Source of the DNA: Halomarina oriensis
GTDB lineage: Archaea > Halobacteriota > Halobacteria > Halobacteriales > Haloarculaceae
Assembly: GCF_009791395.1 (NCBI RefSeq)
Contig: NZ_WSZK01000030.1
Location: 62,001-126,000 of the forward strand
DNA length: 64,000 nt
Direction: 5' to 3'
Under the pieces are notes generated by a model. The model worked only from the letters and a program-made list of their open reading frames with translations. It was not told the DNA's origin and made no database searches. Of this stretch, positions 8,967-19,000 are shown in pieces (the stretch's first letter is position 1; each line of letters starts with the position of its first letter). A program made the position numbers and the translations under genes.

Positions 8967-8988
8967 CCCTTAGGGGTGTGCCTAAGGG
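8967..8988. repeat. Perfect 8-bp inverted repeat (hairpin)
   Basis: The arms cccttagg and cctaaggg are separated by ggtgtg, between two convergent genes. The position fits a transcription terminator or regulatory hairpin. There is no long T run on either side. Confidence 0.6.
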
Positions 8989-9066
8989 CACCAACTCAAA
9001 ATACACCACTCCATCTCAATTCGGTTGAGTTGAGCCGTTGGATATGAGTGTTCCCTATTCACAACT

Positions 9067-10167
9067 CTACCAGTAAACGGCGACCGGTTTGATTACAACC
9101 ACAGGGTCGTTGGCTGTAAACGATTCTGCGTCAACGGAAACATCATCCGAGCTGCTCATGTCCTGCATACTCTCTTCGAAGGACTCACGGAGTTCGTCTA
9201 CATCGCTTTCATTCATCACATCGCCGGCTACTCGGAGCAATTCAGCGTAATTCCACTTCCCGTCCTGGTGTGTCTCGACAACGCGTCCTAACACGGTATA
9301 CTTCTTCTCCGAGAGGAAATCTCGGGGTCCGGTCTCCAAGTGCGCCTCAGACAGCAGCATACCACACTTCGGGTACGTCCCGTCGGAGTCCTCTGTTTCG
9401 TCTTCGTCAATATCCAGCATCAAGCAGATGTCATCACCGTAGATGACACTCAGTGCCTGTTGAAGGCTTTCTCCAATCGCTTCACTCCGCGATGGGCCAA
9501 TCTTGCTTCCAAACTGTTGGCCCAGCACCTGTTCAATCATGTTTTCTCCACCGAAGAGGTCCGCGCCAGCGTTAGGCCCCGAGAAGTCGAACTCATCCTG
9601 CATCCCTGGGCGGATTCCGGGCCGTGGTTCATCGTTACTCTCGGCTGGCTGAAGTTCCTCAAGCTGAGCAGAGATATCCTCGAGGTCATCAACGGCGATT
9701 AGCCGCTGAAGTGCCAAAATAAGCCGGTAGAGAGGATCAGTTCCGCCGCTTCCTGTAACCTCTACCACATCGCCGGGCTCTAAATCCTCGGTAATCGGCA
9801 GAATCATACCTTCGTTCACCAACTCTTCTCTGAGCTGCGTGTGGAGCCCTTGGTCGATGACGCGATCTGCGGTCTCGGTCATGCGCTGGCCGGTAATACT
9901 GCCGCCGAGTTCACCGTCAAAGCCGAGCTTCGCGAGAAACGCCGCGAATGGACTTGTGAGTTCTCCCTTCGCGCCGACGTTGGCTTCGCCTGTGTACTCT
10001 TTACCGTCCTGCTGCTGACGTGATTCGGGAACCCATCCGTGCATCGAGGCGTACCAAGAGTCGAGGCTTCCAGAATCGAGGTACACGTAGTCACGAACTT
10101 CAGGACCGTCTTCACCGGAACCGAACATATCCAGACTCTTGGGCGCATAGTAATGAACGACAGCCAA
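9067..10167 (-). CDS. DUF6414-like protein
   Basis: This is a 366-aa acidic protein. Its N-terminal phrase VRDYVYLDSGSLDSWYASMHG matches the (F/Y)xYLDxxxLxSxY pattern that I associate with DUF6414 proteins. The C-terminus ends with a hydrophobic strand (VVVIKPVAVYW), also typical of that family. The region around residues 60-80 is Gly/Ala rich (KLGFDGELGGSITGQ), and no catalytic motif is evident. It is convergent with the upstream winged-helix gene and divergent from the next unknown gene. The family is frequent near phage-defence and mobile genes, but its job is unknown. Confidence 0.78.
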   Translation of the reverse strand: MAVVHYYAPKSLDMFGSGEDGPEVRDYVYLDSGSLDSWYASMHGWVPESRQQQDGKEYTGEANVGAKGELTSPFAAFLAKLGFDGELGGSITGQRMTETADRVIDQGLHTQLREELVNEGMILPITEDLEPGDVVEVTGSGGTDPLYRLILALQRLIAVDDLEDISAQLEELQPAESNDEPRPGIRPGMQDEFDFSGPNAGADLFGGENMIEQVLGQQFGSKIGPSRSEAIGESLQQALSVIYGDDICLMLDIDEDETEDSDGTYPKCGMLLSEAHLETGPRDFLSEKKYTVLGRVVETHQDGKWNYAELLRVAGDVMNESDVDELRESFEESMQDMSSSDDVSVDAESFTANDPVVVIKPVAVYW

Positions 10168-10337
10168 CCAGAGTGAAAGTGAAAGGGGCTTCTCATGAAC
10201 TGAACCCGATACCCGTCGGTACCATCCGAATGTAGAAGCGGATTGGTGGTGTGCATCGTTCTAATAAGCGTTGAGAACTCGTTATTTTTGGCGGTACGTT
10301 TATGTTTTCCTATCTGTTCAAATGTCGTAATAATCGT

Positions 10338-11084
10338 ATGGTGGATTTATTCGGCACTTCTGTTCCAACCCCACTGCTTCAAGCAGGTTTCTCAGCGGTA
10401 ACCTTCGCGCTTGGAGTCGAATACAAGAAATGGAGAGACAATTCCACACAGGGAAAGCAGGACCGCGAAGATTGGTATAATGAAGCTCAGATCGCCATAG
10501 TTGAGGTGATGCACTTGGGACAGCGTCATACGTTGCGGTCCGATTTGGACTTTGGCTCAATCAGCGAGCGACTGAATGAGATTTCCGGGACGCTCTCAAA
10601 ACATGCTTCCAAATCTCCGGAGGGCGTAGATGCTGAATCGGCGAAGGAGGTTGCCGAACTTGCAAAGCTCTATTCTGTCGTTTCGGCATATGCGGAGGTG
10701 AGCGAGGAGAAACCGATGGCCGAGGTTCTGTCGGAAGTATTAGAGATGCTACAAAGACTCGGTCACGAAGATACCGATGTAGGTGAAGTGAAAGAGATGA
10801 TGGAGATGTTCGGAAGAATGGATAATCTCCCGAGTCCAGATACAGATGATGTCGTTGACGAAGTCGAGGCAAAATCATTGTTAGAGGATGTGCCAGATGA
10901 GATCTTGGATGAGGGGCCGGAAACGGTTGCTGACATCAAGGAGATGCCGTTAGAGGGTATGGTCAATCTCATTGAACCGACGGTCGCCGACAACATACTA
11001 CGCGAGTCGATGCGATCATACATGCAAATAGTATTGCTGGACGTCTCTGCGGCGATGTACAAGCGACTTGAGAAGCGTAGCTGA
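10338..11084 (+). CDS. Membrane-anchored helical protein, unknown
   Basis: This is about 248 aa from the ATG at 10338 (MVDLFGTSVPTPLLQAGFSA). A TTTATG box about 35-40 bases upstream could serve as promoter. One hydrophobic segment lies at residues 10-26, followed by a basic patch (EYKKWRD), then a long, mostly helical acidic region and a final amphipathic helix. I do not recognise a domain. Base composition is distinctly AT-rich, pointing to foreign origin. It is followed 130 bases later by another N-terminally anchored protein on the same strand, so the two may work together. Confidence 0.7.
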   Translation: MVDLFGTSVPTPLLQAGFSAVTFALGVEYKKWRDNSTQGKQDREDWYNEAQIAIVEVMHLGQRHTLRSDLDFGSISERLNEISGTLSKHASKSPEGVDAESAKEVAELAKLYSVVSAYAEVSEEKPMAEVLSEVLEMLQRLGHEDTDVGEVKEMMEMFGRMDNLPSPDTDDVVDEVEAKSLLEDVPDEILDEGPETVADIKEMPLEGMVNLIEPTVADNILRESMRSYMQIVLLDVSAAMYKRLEKRS

Positions 11085-11216
11085 ATTAAACACGAGAGTT
11101 ATGGGCCTTCTACTCACTCTCGAAATACATCTAAAATATCCTCTGACATTGGACTCTCCATTAATTTTGATTGCTAACGTTCATGTGAATGGCGTTTGCC
11201 CATACAGGACATATTG

Positions 11217-12656
11217 ATGATGGATGTACTGGGTTTCGTCGCTCTCTTTCCTCCGATTCCGAACGTCTTCAAGTGGGTCGGGGCGGTGCTTGCAGCTCTC
11301 GCGGCGGTTATCGCAGCATACAGATTCTTTCTCCAACGCCCAAATCTTCAGCTAGAGGTGGAAATGAGCTCTCGATTCCAGTACAGAATCGATGGAAGGG
11401 TGAACGCAAATCCAGTGTTTCATCTCGAGAATATTGGTCGGAAGTTCGCTGAAGACGTGTACATTGAGCTTTCCTTGGATTCTTGGAAGTTTGGAGAAGA
11501 TCACGGCGGGGTCAGTCTAGTGACCAACGTGTCGGTGATATCGGGGGGTTCAGAAAGCGACTCAGATGGGGAATCATCCGAACCGGAGGGTGGCGAAGAA
11601 TCTGGACCAGTAGATGAAGACGGAGGTCATTTTGGAGAGATTAGCTTCGAAGATTCTAATCTGGAGTTGAAGCATGACTACCTGCAGTACATTGGGACTT
11701 CAGGAGAGGTCAATCAGATCTTCATTAGTGATGCGATCTACAATGATGCTCGGTTCAGGTTGTTTAGCGGTCCACTGTACTTAGATGAGAATGAGAGCTA
11801 CCAGTTGAACTATGAGGTCAGTTGCCGGTCATACGGCCCAAAAGAGGGGACGATAACGTTCGATACTGGCTACGATTCGATCGAAGTTATTCACGACCGC
11901 CCGAGCCCTTGGTGGGAATTCCGGCAATGGTTCAGTGAGCTGCGTCCGGATTTCCTTGCTTTGACCGAGGTCTATATCGACTCTGGTTCAATTGAGTTCG
12001 AAAATCCGAATTTTTATCAAGTGCTTGCAGTACCCCGGACTTGGGTCCGGGTTTCAGGACATCTTGACGGCTACTATCAGGTGCATGCGAAGGCGACGCT
12101 GTACCTGGGTGAGAAACTGCCAGAAAATATCGTTGGGACCATGTATTTATCTGCCGATGGTCTGGAACCGGGGGATGTATGGACTCTGAAGTATTGTTCT
12201 GGAAATTTTGAACATACTATGGGGACCGTTGAGCATCAGACCTTCCGTAAACCTCCTTTCCGAGTTTCTCCACGAGTAGAACCCGTTGCTCATCCGCCGA
12301 TGCAGAAGTTCAACGTTGATTGGTCTGCTGAGTACAGGGATTTGAAAGTGGAGCTACCGCGTGGGGTATCGGTAGTTGATGATGAGATGGAGGTCCATTA
12401 TCGAAGGGCGGATGGTCCCGATGGTGTGCGTCTGACAGTTCATATTGAGAATATTGGGACACAGGGACAATCCATAGTGCCGATTGCTAAGTTCTATGAC
12501 GATGAGGGAAATGTGGTGGCGACAGATTCTTCTATTGAGGTGATTGAGCCAGAGAGCTCTATTTCAGTTAATCTGAAGCCTGCGTTTGAGTATGGTGAGT
12601 TCATAGATGAACATGTTGAGATCATGGATTACAAGGTGATGATACGAGCTCCGTAG
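11217..12656 (+). CDS. Membrane-anchored large unknown protein with beta-rich domains
   Basis: This protein of about 479 aa starts at one of two tandem ATGs (11217/11220). One transmembrane helix (WVGAVLAALAAVIAAYRFFL) lies at about residues 20-40, followed by a large extramembrane part. Two segments look like repeated immunoglobulin-like beta modules, each with a phrase of the type HLENIGRKFAEDV or VHIENIGTQGQSIV. An acidic low-complexity stretch (about 115-145) separates them. The ENIG phrase resembles archaeal CARDB-like beta domains. The gene is AT-rich. Function is unknown. Confidence 0.72.
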   Translation: MMDVLGFVALFPPIPNVFKWVGAVLAALAAVIAAYRFFLQRPNLQLEVEMSSRFQYRIDGRVNANPVFHLENIGRKFAEDVYIELSLDSWKFGEDHGGVSLVTNVSVISGGSESDSDGESSEPEGGEESGPVDEDGGHFGEISFEDSNLELKHDYLQYIGTSGEVNQIFISDAIYNDARFRLFSGPLYLDENESYQLNYEVSCRSYGPKEGTITFDTGYDSIEVIHDRPSPWWEFRQWFSELRPDFLALTEVYIDSGSIEFENPNFYQVLAVPRTWVRVSGHLDGYYQVHAKATLYLGEKLPENIVGTMYLSADGLEPGDVWTLKYCSGNFEHTMGTVEHQTFRKPPFRVSPRVEPVAHPPMQKFNVDWSAEYRDLKVELPRGVSVVDDEMEVHYRRADGPDGVRLTVHIENIGTQGQSIVPIAKFYDDEGNVVATDSSIEVIEPESSISVNLKPAFEYGEFIDEHVEIMDYKVMIRAP

Positions 12657-12967
12657 AAAGTACCTGGTGCAAGCGTACACCACAATCGTTTTACGAGCAA
12701 GTCTGAGGGACTGTTTAGCAATGAGTACGGCTGGCTTTCAAGTATTACAGAGTACTTGCACGGAGTTGCGTCGCGAGGATATCGCTTCTCCCGATATGCA
12801 CACGAGGGGTATCTTCTTGTGTGCACGAACCAAGGTGAGGTGTCCACGAATGGGTCGGACGGTCTGCCCGAATCACGGGTGACCCTGCCCTTTCCGCCGT
12901 TCTTTATATACTGCTCAGATTTGAGTGACACCGATAGAACTAGGATTTGGGGGTCGTGTGTACGAGC
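12657..12967. other. Gene-free stretch
   Basis: Open frames exist here (for example a plus frame running from 12756), but they lack starts with context and do not resemble known proteins. A short fragment in the plus frame (EYLHGVASRGYRFSRYAHEG) reads like protein, so a decayed gene is possible. I would not annotate it. Confidence 0.4.
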
Positions 12968-13228
12968 ATGCGCATTCGAACCGACGGTGACTACGCTCAT
13001 CGGATGGACGCGATCGAACAGGCTGCTCAGTTCTACAACCAGAACAAGACCGCGAGTGTCATCAACGCCTGCGAGGATATCCCGCGCCTCGCACGTGCTG
13101 TTGAGCAGTTGCTTCAGCGCGAGGATTTGACTACCGCACAGAAGCGAGAGATTGCCACACTGTTCAATCTTGGCGAGAGCTTCAGCGTCACATTCAGTGA
13201 GTCAATCGCAGTCCACGAGCGAGAGTAG
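12968..13228 (+). CDS. Small haloarchaeal protein, DUF7692-like
   Basis: This 86-aa all-helical protein starts MRIRTDGDYAHRMDAIEQAA and continues with NKTASVINACEDIPRLARA. It matches a small haloarchaeal family that I recall as DUF7692 and that often sits singly on islands and plasmids. The ATG at 12968 is chosen because homologs begin with MRIRT. The upstream open frame adds seven non-typical residues. The size and the segment around NKTxxVxxACED suggest a ribbon-helix-helix-like or antitoxin-like fold. This is inference only. Confidence 0.75.
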   Translation: MRIRTDGDYAHRMDAIEQAAQFYNQNKTASVINACEDIPRLARAVEQLLQREDLTTAQKREIATLFNLGESFSVTFSESIAVHERE

Positions 13229-13485
13229 ACCGACTTGTCGTTCTTTCCTCCGGTAAAATCGGTACAGTAGTGTGAGCCGTTCTGAAGAATTGAGGTAAAG
13301 TAATTCACCGAAGGGCGATCTCGTACTCCCCACCTGATGAACCTTCACGGGTCTATCTGCTATTCACGCGAGTGTCGAGTCCGAGATGCTCAACGATTCG
13401 CGAATGCTTTTGATCTTTCCGAACTCATCTTACGACAGTAAGACACCACTCAGAACTGCGAGCGCGACCCATGTTTGTACCTTAA

Positions 13486-13504
13486 CCCTCGCATATCGCG
13501 AGGG
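13486..13504. repeat. 7-bp perfect inverted repeat in a 346-bp gene-free stretch (13229-13574)
   Basis: The arms are ccctcgc and gcgaggg around atatc. The rest of 13229-13574 shows nothing coding. The 12-mer atgtttgtacct just before this hairpin recurs at about 13921 in the next intergenic region, perhaps a dispersed element of the island. Confidence 0.5.
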
Positions 13505-13574
13505 ATGATGATGCTTCTGCTTACTATCGATACCAGTCGTAACTGACAGGGAAGAGCAGCAGAAAAATCGAGCA

Positions 13575-13805
13575 ATGAGACGATTTGAGGTCGGCGATCG
13601 GGTTCGAGTCGATATCCCAGATGAGGGTGATCCGGATCATAAACGTCTTCATGGAAAATGCGGTACCATCGTCGAAATATTCGAAGACGACGCTGGTCTA
13701 GAAACAGGAGATCCACGTGACTCGCATCTGTTCAGCGTTGAGATTGATGAAGGCTCAATCGAACACCTACGATGGAGAGACCTTCGACCTGCCTCAGATC
13801 CATAG
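13575..13805 (+). CDS. Small SH3-like protein (DUF8139-like)
   Basis: This 76-aa acidic protein begins MRRFEVGDRVRVDIPDEGDP and continues with HGKCGTIVEIFEDD, a KOW/SH3-type beta-barrel pattern (GDRVRV...GKxGTIVEI) seen in small haloarchaeal proteins of one conserved family (probably DUF8139). It ends with the conserved HLRWRDLRPASD phrase. It is monocistronic. The stop at 13805 is followed by 300 bases without a gene. Such proteins may bind nucleic acid or a partner protein, but there is no functional evidence here. Confidence 0.8.
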   Translation: MRRFEVGDRVRVDIPDEGDPDHKRLHGKCGTIVEIFEDDAGLETGDPRDSHLFSVEIDEGSIEHLRWRDLRPASDP

Positions 13806-14106
13806 TTGTCTGCGTCCATCTATCCGTAGGATTCTTCCCCACGATTGAGTTCGATACAGTCAACGGGCGGAAGGTATAGTGGCGCAATTTAGGTTTGAGT
13901 GCCATTTCTATGCAGAAAATATGTTTGTACCTCGCCCTCCTCCCTAATGATGGACGGCAAAATCGTCACGTAGTGGGATGCGTGGCGTGTCCCAATAGAC
14001 TTAGTCGTCCGCCCTGGGAGGCTTGGGAGTTGCCATCTTCCATCGGTGGTAATCGAGTCCTCCCCTTTCGAAAAGGTGAGTTTGTAACGACGCTGGATTT
14101 CTTGAG
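13806..14106. other. Gene-free stretch downstream of the effector operon
   Basis: Between a plus-strand small gene and the end of the minus-strand operon, no coding frame is credible. It would contain the 3' ends and terminators of both transcripts. A ttcgaaa segment near 14067 is the only short symmetric sequence I noticed. Confidence 0.5.
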
Positions 14107-16062
14107 TTAGCTATAGTACGTTGGTACCAACTTCCGGTCTGGGATCGCCTGTAGACGTTCCATAGAGAGTTCATCAGACTCCGAGATATCCCAAACAATG
14201 TCGAAAAACTCGATAGCTGCGTCGACGAACTGGGTACGTTCTGTGTAGATTCCACACTCCGGATTCCAGTCGTAGCTGTTCCGCATGAAGTTTGCCGACC
14301 CGAGGAGTGCCGCTCCTTCTCCTGGCTGGCCGATTGTTTGTACCTTTCCGTGAATTCCGAACTCACCGAGCTTTCGGAAATCCATGTCTGGTTTGACCCG
14401 TTGTTGCTCTTTGAAGCGTGAGTAGGTTCGAACGGTGATACGATCACGATGCTCCTTGATTTCGCTCAAGAGGTTACGCTGGAGGCGTTGCCACTCCCAT
14501 TGTTCCTTCGTATGCCGCGTGAGTAAGCGCACCTCGAAGCCCTGTTCGAGGAGACGACGTATCTGAGATACGTACTCGTTGAATGTATTATCGTCGAATG
14601 GGGTCATAATCCGCAGTATCTTATGCTCGAGGTCCCGTTCTAAACCGAGACTGAACAATCGGTCGGTCATTGCTGTGTAAGAACGTAGCCCAGGTGGGCG
14701 GGTCCTATGCCAACGACGGAGTTGGGCTCGTTCACGACCAAGCCCGCGAGAATTCCCAACATAGGTGTCCATCTTCGCTTCCCCGAGGGCGTCCGGATCT
14801 ACAAGTGTATAGGTGAAGTACGCTGGAGCAACATCACCATCATCCAGAGATGCGTAGTCCTCTGCAACAATTTGATCTGAAGCAATCGCTTCGGGAGTCA
14901 GCGTGACTGAAGCGTTGGATAGCGCGTCAATACGATGTCGTACAGTAGAGCACCGCTCCACTAGGTGGGTTGTGTACTCCTCTCGGAGGTCATTTCCATC
15001 GACCGATGTCGGTACCGAAGCAAACTCGATCAATCCATTGTCACGTACTTCGCAGTCAACTCCCGTAATCGTTGAGAGTTCTTGATAAACATCATACGAT
15101 GTTATTGAGAGGCGGTCGCTGATGAACTGAACATCCAGTGCCGCAAATCCGGGATGAGCCGAAACCGTGGCAAGGACGTCGATGAAGAACTCTTTCCCTT
15201 CATCCACCGAGTTACTGTCTACCGGTTCAGGGGCGTCTACATGGGTGAGGGTTGATTTGTCTTTCGGAGTGAGAAGTGACCTGAGTCTCCGGTACTCGTG
15301 TTCGTATTCTTCTCGTTTCTTCTCAATCGCGTCAGTGAGTTCCTCTGAGTCGATTGTCACTGGGTGTGTGTTGGCGAGCGTTGCAACGACCTCTATCGCC
15401 TCGGCCTTCTCTGTCGGAGCGCTTCCGGTCATGCGCTCAACAACGCTATCGAGACAGTGTTGGTTGCCTATCTCCGCGATCTGGGTGAGAATCTGCTTGT
15501 AAGCTTCAGCGACTGCGAGGTCCCGTGGTATTTTGCTCTGGGCTACTAGCGCAGATTCTACTTGATCGTGGTGGAGTTCGACACTGTCTGGGTAGATTGT
15601 GACGAATCCCAGAGACCCGAGTAGCGGACCAAGTATCGATTCATCGGCGTCGGTGAGGAGACTGTCGAACTCTCGCCGTTTGAGTAATCCTTCGACTTCG
15701 GTACAGGAGCGAAGCACTGTCTCTGCCGTTCGGAGTCGACTCAGAGCAATCGCTCGTACGAGTGACTGGGGTTCCGTGGACACGAGGACCACCATACCGA
15801 GCAAGGTCGGTCTGCCGTCTTTCAGGAGATTGAATTCCTTCAGTATCCAGTCATGGATTTTAACGACGTCCTCGCTATCGCGTTCGTCATTCGTCCGTAG
15901 CATCTCGGCTCTGATGTGTGGCGAAAGTCGATGAGTGGCCGACTCACTCACAGATCTTGCTGCCAGAGTAGTGTAGACACTCTCCGGTGAGACGCCCCAG
16001 AGACGGTTGGGCGACTGCGTGTGCAAGCGTTCAGCAGTGGTTGACAAGTCTCCGTCAGTCAT
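14107..16062 (-). CDS. Phospholipase D-fold protein, DpdK/DrmC-like, end of effector operon
   Basis: This is a 651-aa protein with a single PLD-type half-site at its C-terminus. HGK is at residues 571-573 and GSANF at 588-592, with a preceding Rossmann-like segment (ILRIMTPFDDNTFNEYVSQI; GFEVRLLTRHT). The Asp of HxK(x4)D is replaced by Gly, and only one HxK motif exists, so activity would need a dimer or may be lost. The N-terminal ~400 residues are helical and unrecognised, with winged-helix-like stretches (FISDRLSITSYDVYQELSTI). It overlaps the upstream helicase gene by 8 bases, so it is co-translated. Single-PLD proteins occur in bacterial Dpd (DpdK) and DISARM (DrmC) systems. The assignment is by context. 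Confidence 0.85.
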   Translation of the reverse strand: MTDGDLSTTAERLHTQSPNRLWGVSPESVYTTLAARSVSESATHRLSPHIRAEMLRTNDERDSEDVVKIHDWILKEFNLLKDGRPTLLGMVVLVSTEPQSLVRAIALSRLRTAETVLRSCTEVEGLLKRREFDSLLTDADESILGPLLGSLGFVTIYPDSVELHHDQVESALVAQSKIPRDLAVAEAYKQILTQIAEIGNQHCLDSVVERMTGSAPTEKAEAIEVVATLANTHPVTIDSEELTDAIEKKREEYEHEYRRLRSLLTPKDKSTLTHVDAPEPVDSNSVDEGKEFFIDVLATVSAHPGFAALDVQFISDRLSITSYDVYQELSTITGVDCEVRDNGLIEFASVPTSVDGNDLREEYTTHLVERCSTVRHRIDALSNASVTLTPEAIASDQIVAEDYASLDDGDVAPAYFTYTLVDPDALGEAKMDTYVGNSRGLGRERAQLRRWHRTRPPGLRSYTAMTDRLFSLGLERDLEHKILRIMTPFDDNTFNEYVSQIRRLLEQGFEVRLLTRHTKEQWEWQRLQRNLLSEIKEHRDRITVRTYSRFKEQQRVKPDMDFRKLGEFGIHGKVQTIGQPGEGAALLGSANFMRNSYDWNPECGIYTERTQFVDAAIEFFDIVWDISESDELSMERLQAIPDRKLVPTYYS

Positions 16063-19000
16063 CGTTCCTCGGCTGAAGATGGAGGTCGTGGTTCAACAAT
16101 TCAAGTAGTTCCTCTTTGTCGAACGAATCAGGGTCATTCTGTTCAGCACACCCGTACTGGTAGATACAGAACGGACACCCATTCTCACAGTTACATTTTG
16201 ACTCACTGGACGAGAACGCATCCCGCATGATGCGAGTCGCACGCTCGAACTTCTCGCCGTCATCTTGGGTTAGGAGTACGGTGATTCCGCTTCCACCCTC
16301 ATCGAAGTCGTACACCAGCGTCCCTTCATCCTCGATTGACTCGGGAACCTGACGAACGCTAACCCCTCCTATGTACTGGAGTGCTACTCTGAGTCCATGT
16401 GCGAAGCCATGCTCAAGTTCCTCGCTATCGAATTGGACGCGGACGGCCTTGGTCGAAAATTTCGTTGCGGGTCGCACCGCGATGCTCTTCTCAACCGAGT
16501 GCTCGACGCTGTTAGTGCAGTATGTGGAATCACCAACGTCTGCAATGACGCCACCGCACCCTTCGACACCACACATCTCGAACACATTTGGTAACGGGTC
16601 TGAACCGCCGTTCCTGTAGGTGGCCCAGAACTGCTTAGTCGATGCAACGAGGGTGACATCGCCGTACTCGAACCGCCCATGGATGGTTCCTTCCGCGTCG
16701 ACGACGTCGTAAGACACCGCTGGATCGAACGAGTCGCCTGCGTCAGTCTCTACCGGGGCGTAGGTGCTCTGAATTTCTCCGTCTCCCCGATAGATACTCG
16801 ATGGTCTGAGTCGGTTCGCGTTGGGCGTTGGACTCAGCGGAAGGTCGTGCTGATAGGCAGTCACCCGCTCGGGTACCTTGGTTACAAGTCTCTTCAGCCG
16901 GGTACCACAGGATTCACAGGCGGCTACATCTGTGTCGAATTCGGACCCACAGGTCGTACAAATCGCGGCGTCTTCGAACTGCTCGCTGATACGTGCGGTT
17001 TCCAAGGGCTCCCAATAAACACGGGTGACGATATACGACCTACTGTTGTGTAGGTACGCTGCACCGGGATGCAGTTCTGAAAGGGCAATCCGCCGCGCGC
17101 GGGACCCATTGTTGATGTTCTCGAACTCTTTACCGATGAGCTGGTAGTCAACAGAGTCTCCGACGGATCGGAGGCCGAAGGCCGATGGACTCTCACTACT
17201 CAGATACTGACCGAGATTCATGGCCTCCAGTCGGTTGAGGTAGTCGTCCAGTTGGTCTGACCGACGGCGAACCTGCCGTTTACGCTCGCGAAGTTCTTGT
17301 TTCCGCTCCCGGTCTCTTGTCCGTCGCTCTTGGCGTCGAATGTCTGCAAGTTCCTCATCGATTTCTTCGAGGTCCCCGTCAATGTTGAGCCACTGGTCGT
17401 CGTAGAGATCGATAATTGCCTCCTCGAAGCTTTGGTGGTCTTCAGTACCCCACAGCGCTCCGTCGATGGCCTCGCTATGCAGACCTACTACCGACTCAAC
17501 GCTTCCGTTGCATTCGTCCATATGGCAATCTCCTTCGTAACCATCCGCGTGTTTCCGGCCACAGGCTGAACAGACGCCGAACGAGAGGAGGTCCTCTAAC
17601 CACTCGCGGATGTCGTTCTCGTTCTCCTCGACAAGCGTACGTAGTGCTTCGAGCGGAGCGTCGTCGCCATCAAATTGGACTTCTATGTTCGATGACGACA
17701 GCAGGCCGGTGAATCTGAGTATATCGTTTGGCCGTGGCTCTTTCCGAGGTTTCGGCTTATCTTGGCAAACGACAAAGTCGTCGAGACCACTAGGGTCCCG
17801 ACGCCATGGGACCCAGTGAGTCGTCGCAGCCCAGTCGATAATTGCCCACGTGAGCGATTGGTGGAGTACCTCTCGGTTCACTTCGTTGAGCGGGACTTGC
17901 TGTGGGTCTGAGGCGATGAGTTCCTCAGGGTGTTCGTGATAATAGTAGTCGATGGGGTTGCGCTGACTCACAGAGTGAATGAGTGAGTTCCCCGACGCTC
18001 GACCTGCCCGTCCGATCCGCTGGAGATACGAGTTTGCGTTCGGGGGCGTCCCATACAGCAAAAGAGTGTTGAGGTCGCCGATGTCGACGCCCAGTTCCAT
18101 CGCCGGTCCCGACGAGAGGAAGTGTGGATAGCGACCTTGGCGAAATTGGTACTCGAGCTTCCGCCGCTCTTCCCGATCCGTCTGTCCGTAGTACGCACGG
18201 GCAAGCAATAGCATTGGCTCCGAGGTTGTGACCTGCTGGGCAGTTAGTGAGAAATGCGAGTGCAAGAAGTCGGCCCGCTCTTCGGGAGTCGCGGTGAATG
18301 CTACGGTCCCTTCAGGGACGTCTTCTACGTCTGCTGCTAGCGAATTGACAAATTCTTGTCGCTTGGCGTCGTAACGTATCGGAGTATCGTCACTGACGAT
18401 TGCACACTCAATTGCTGACTCCTCTATCAAGACGTACCGACTTCCATCCTCTTCGACGCGTCGTAGCAGTCCTCGATCGATTAACCCTTCCAGATGCTTG
18501 TGACCGCCGTCGACTTCGTCAACGAGGTTTGGTTCATAGCGATGGTTCTGACCGACACTCTTGGCCAAGAGTTCGCGCTCTCCCGCGCTGAGGTCCTTGA
18601 TGTCTGCGCTCAGCCGGACATCGATTAGACCCTCATCGGAAAGTTGGGTACTGCGGTAGCGCGTGCTGTACTTTCCGGGAAGCACCCGAGAAAGCAATTC
18701 TTCAGTCAGATACTCGTCGATAGACTGGTCGTACCCTGTTAACCAGTCGAAGATTTTTGGGTCTTGATTTGTGTCGCCTTTCAGATCTTCCTGGTAGGAT
18801 TTGGCATCCTTCTTGCCCTCTTCGACAATCTCCTCAAGTGTAGCCCAACCGCTGTTGTCCGCCGTTGACCCTACGCTGGCGATGAACAACTGATCGAAGA
18901 AAAACGACTCTTCGGGTTCGCGGAAGTTCCGCTCCAGTTCCTTCATGTCGGACTGGCTATCGGCGAACGAGAGCATCTTCGACTCAGAAAATGTTGCCGG

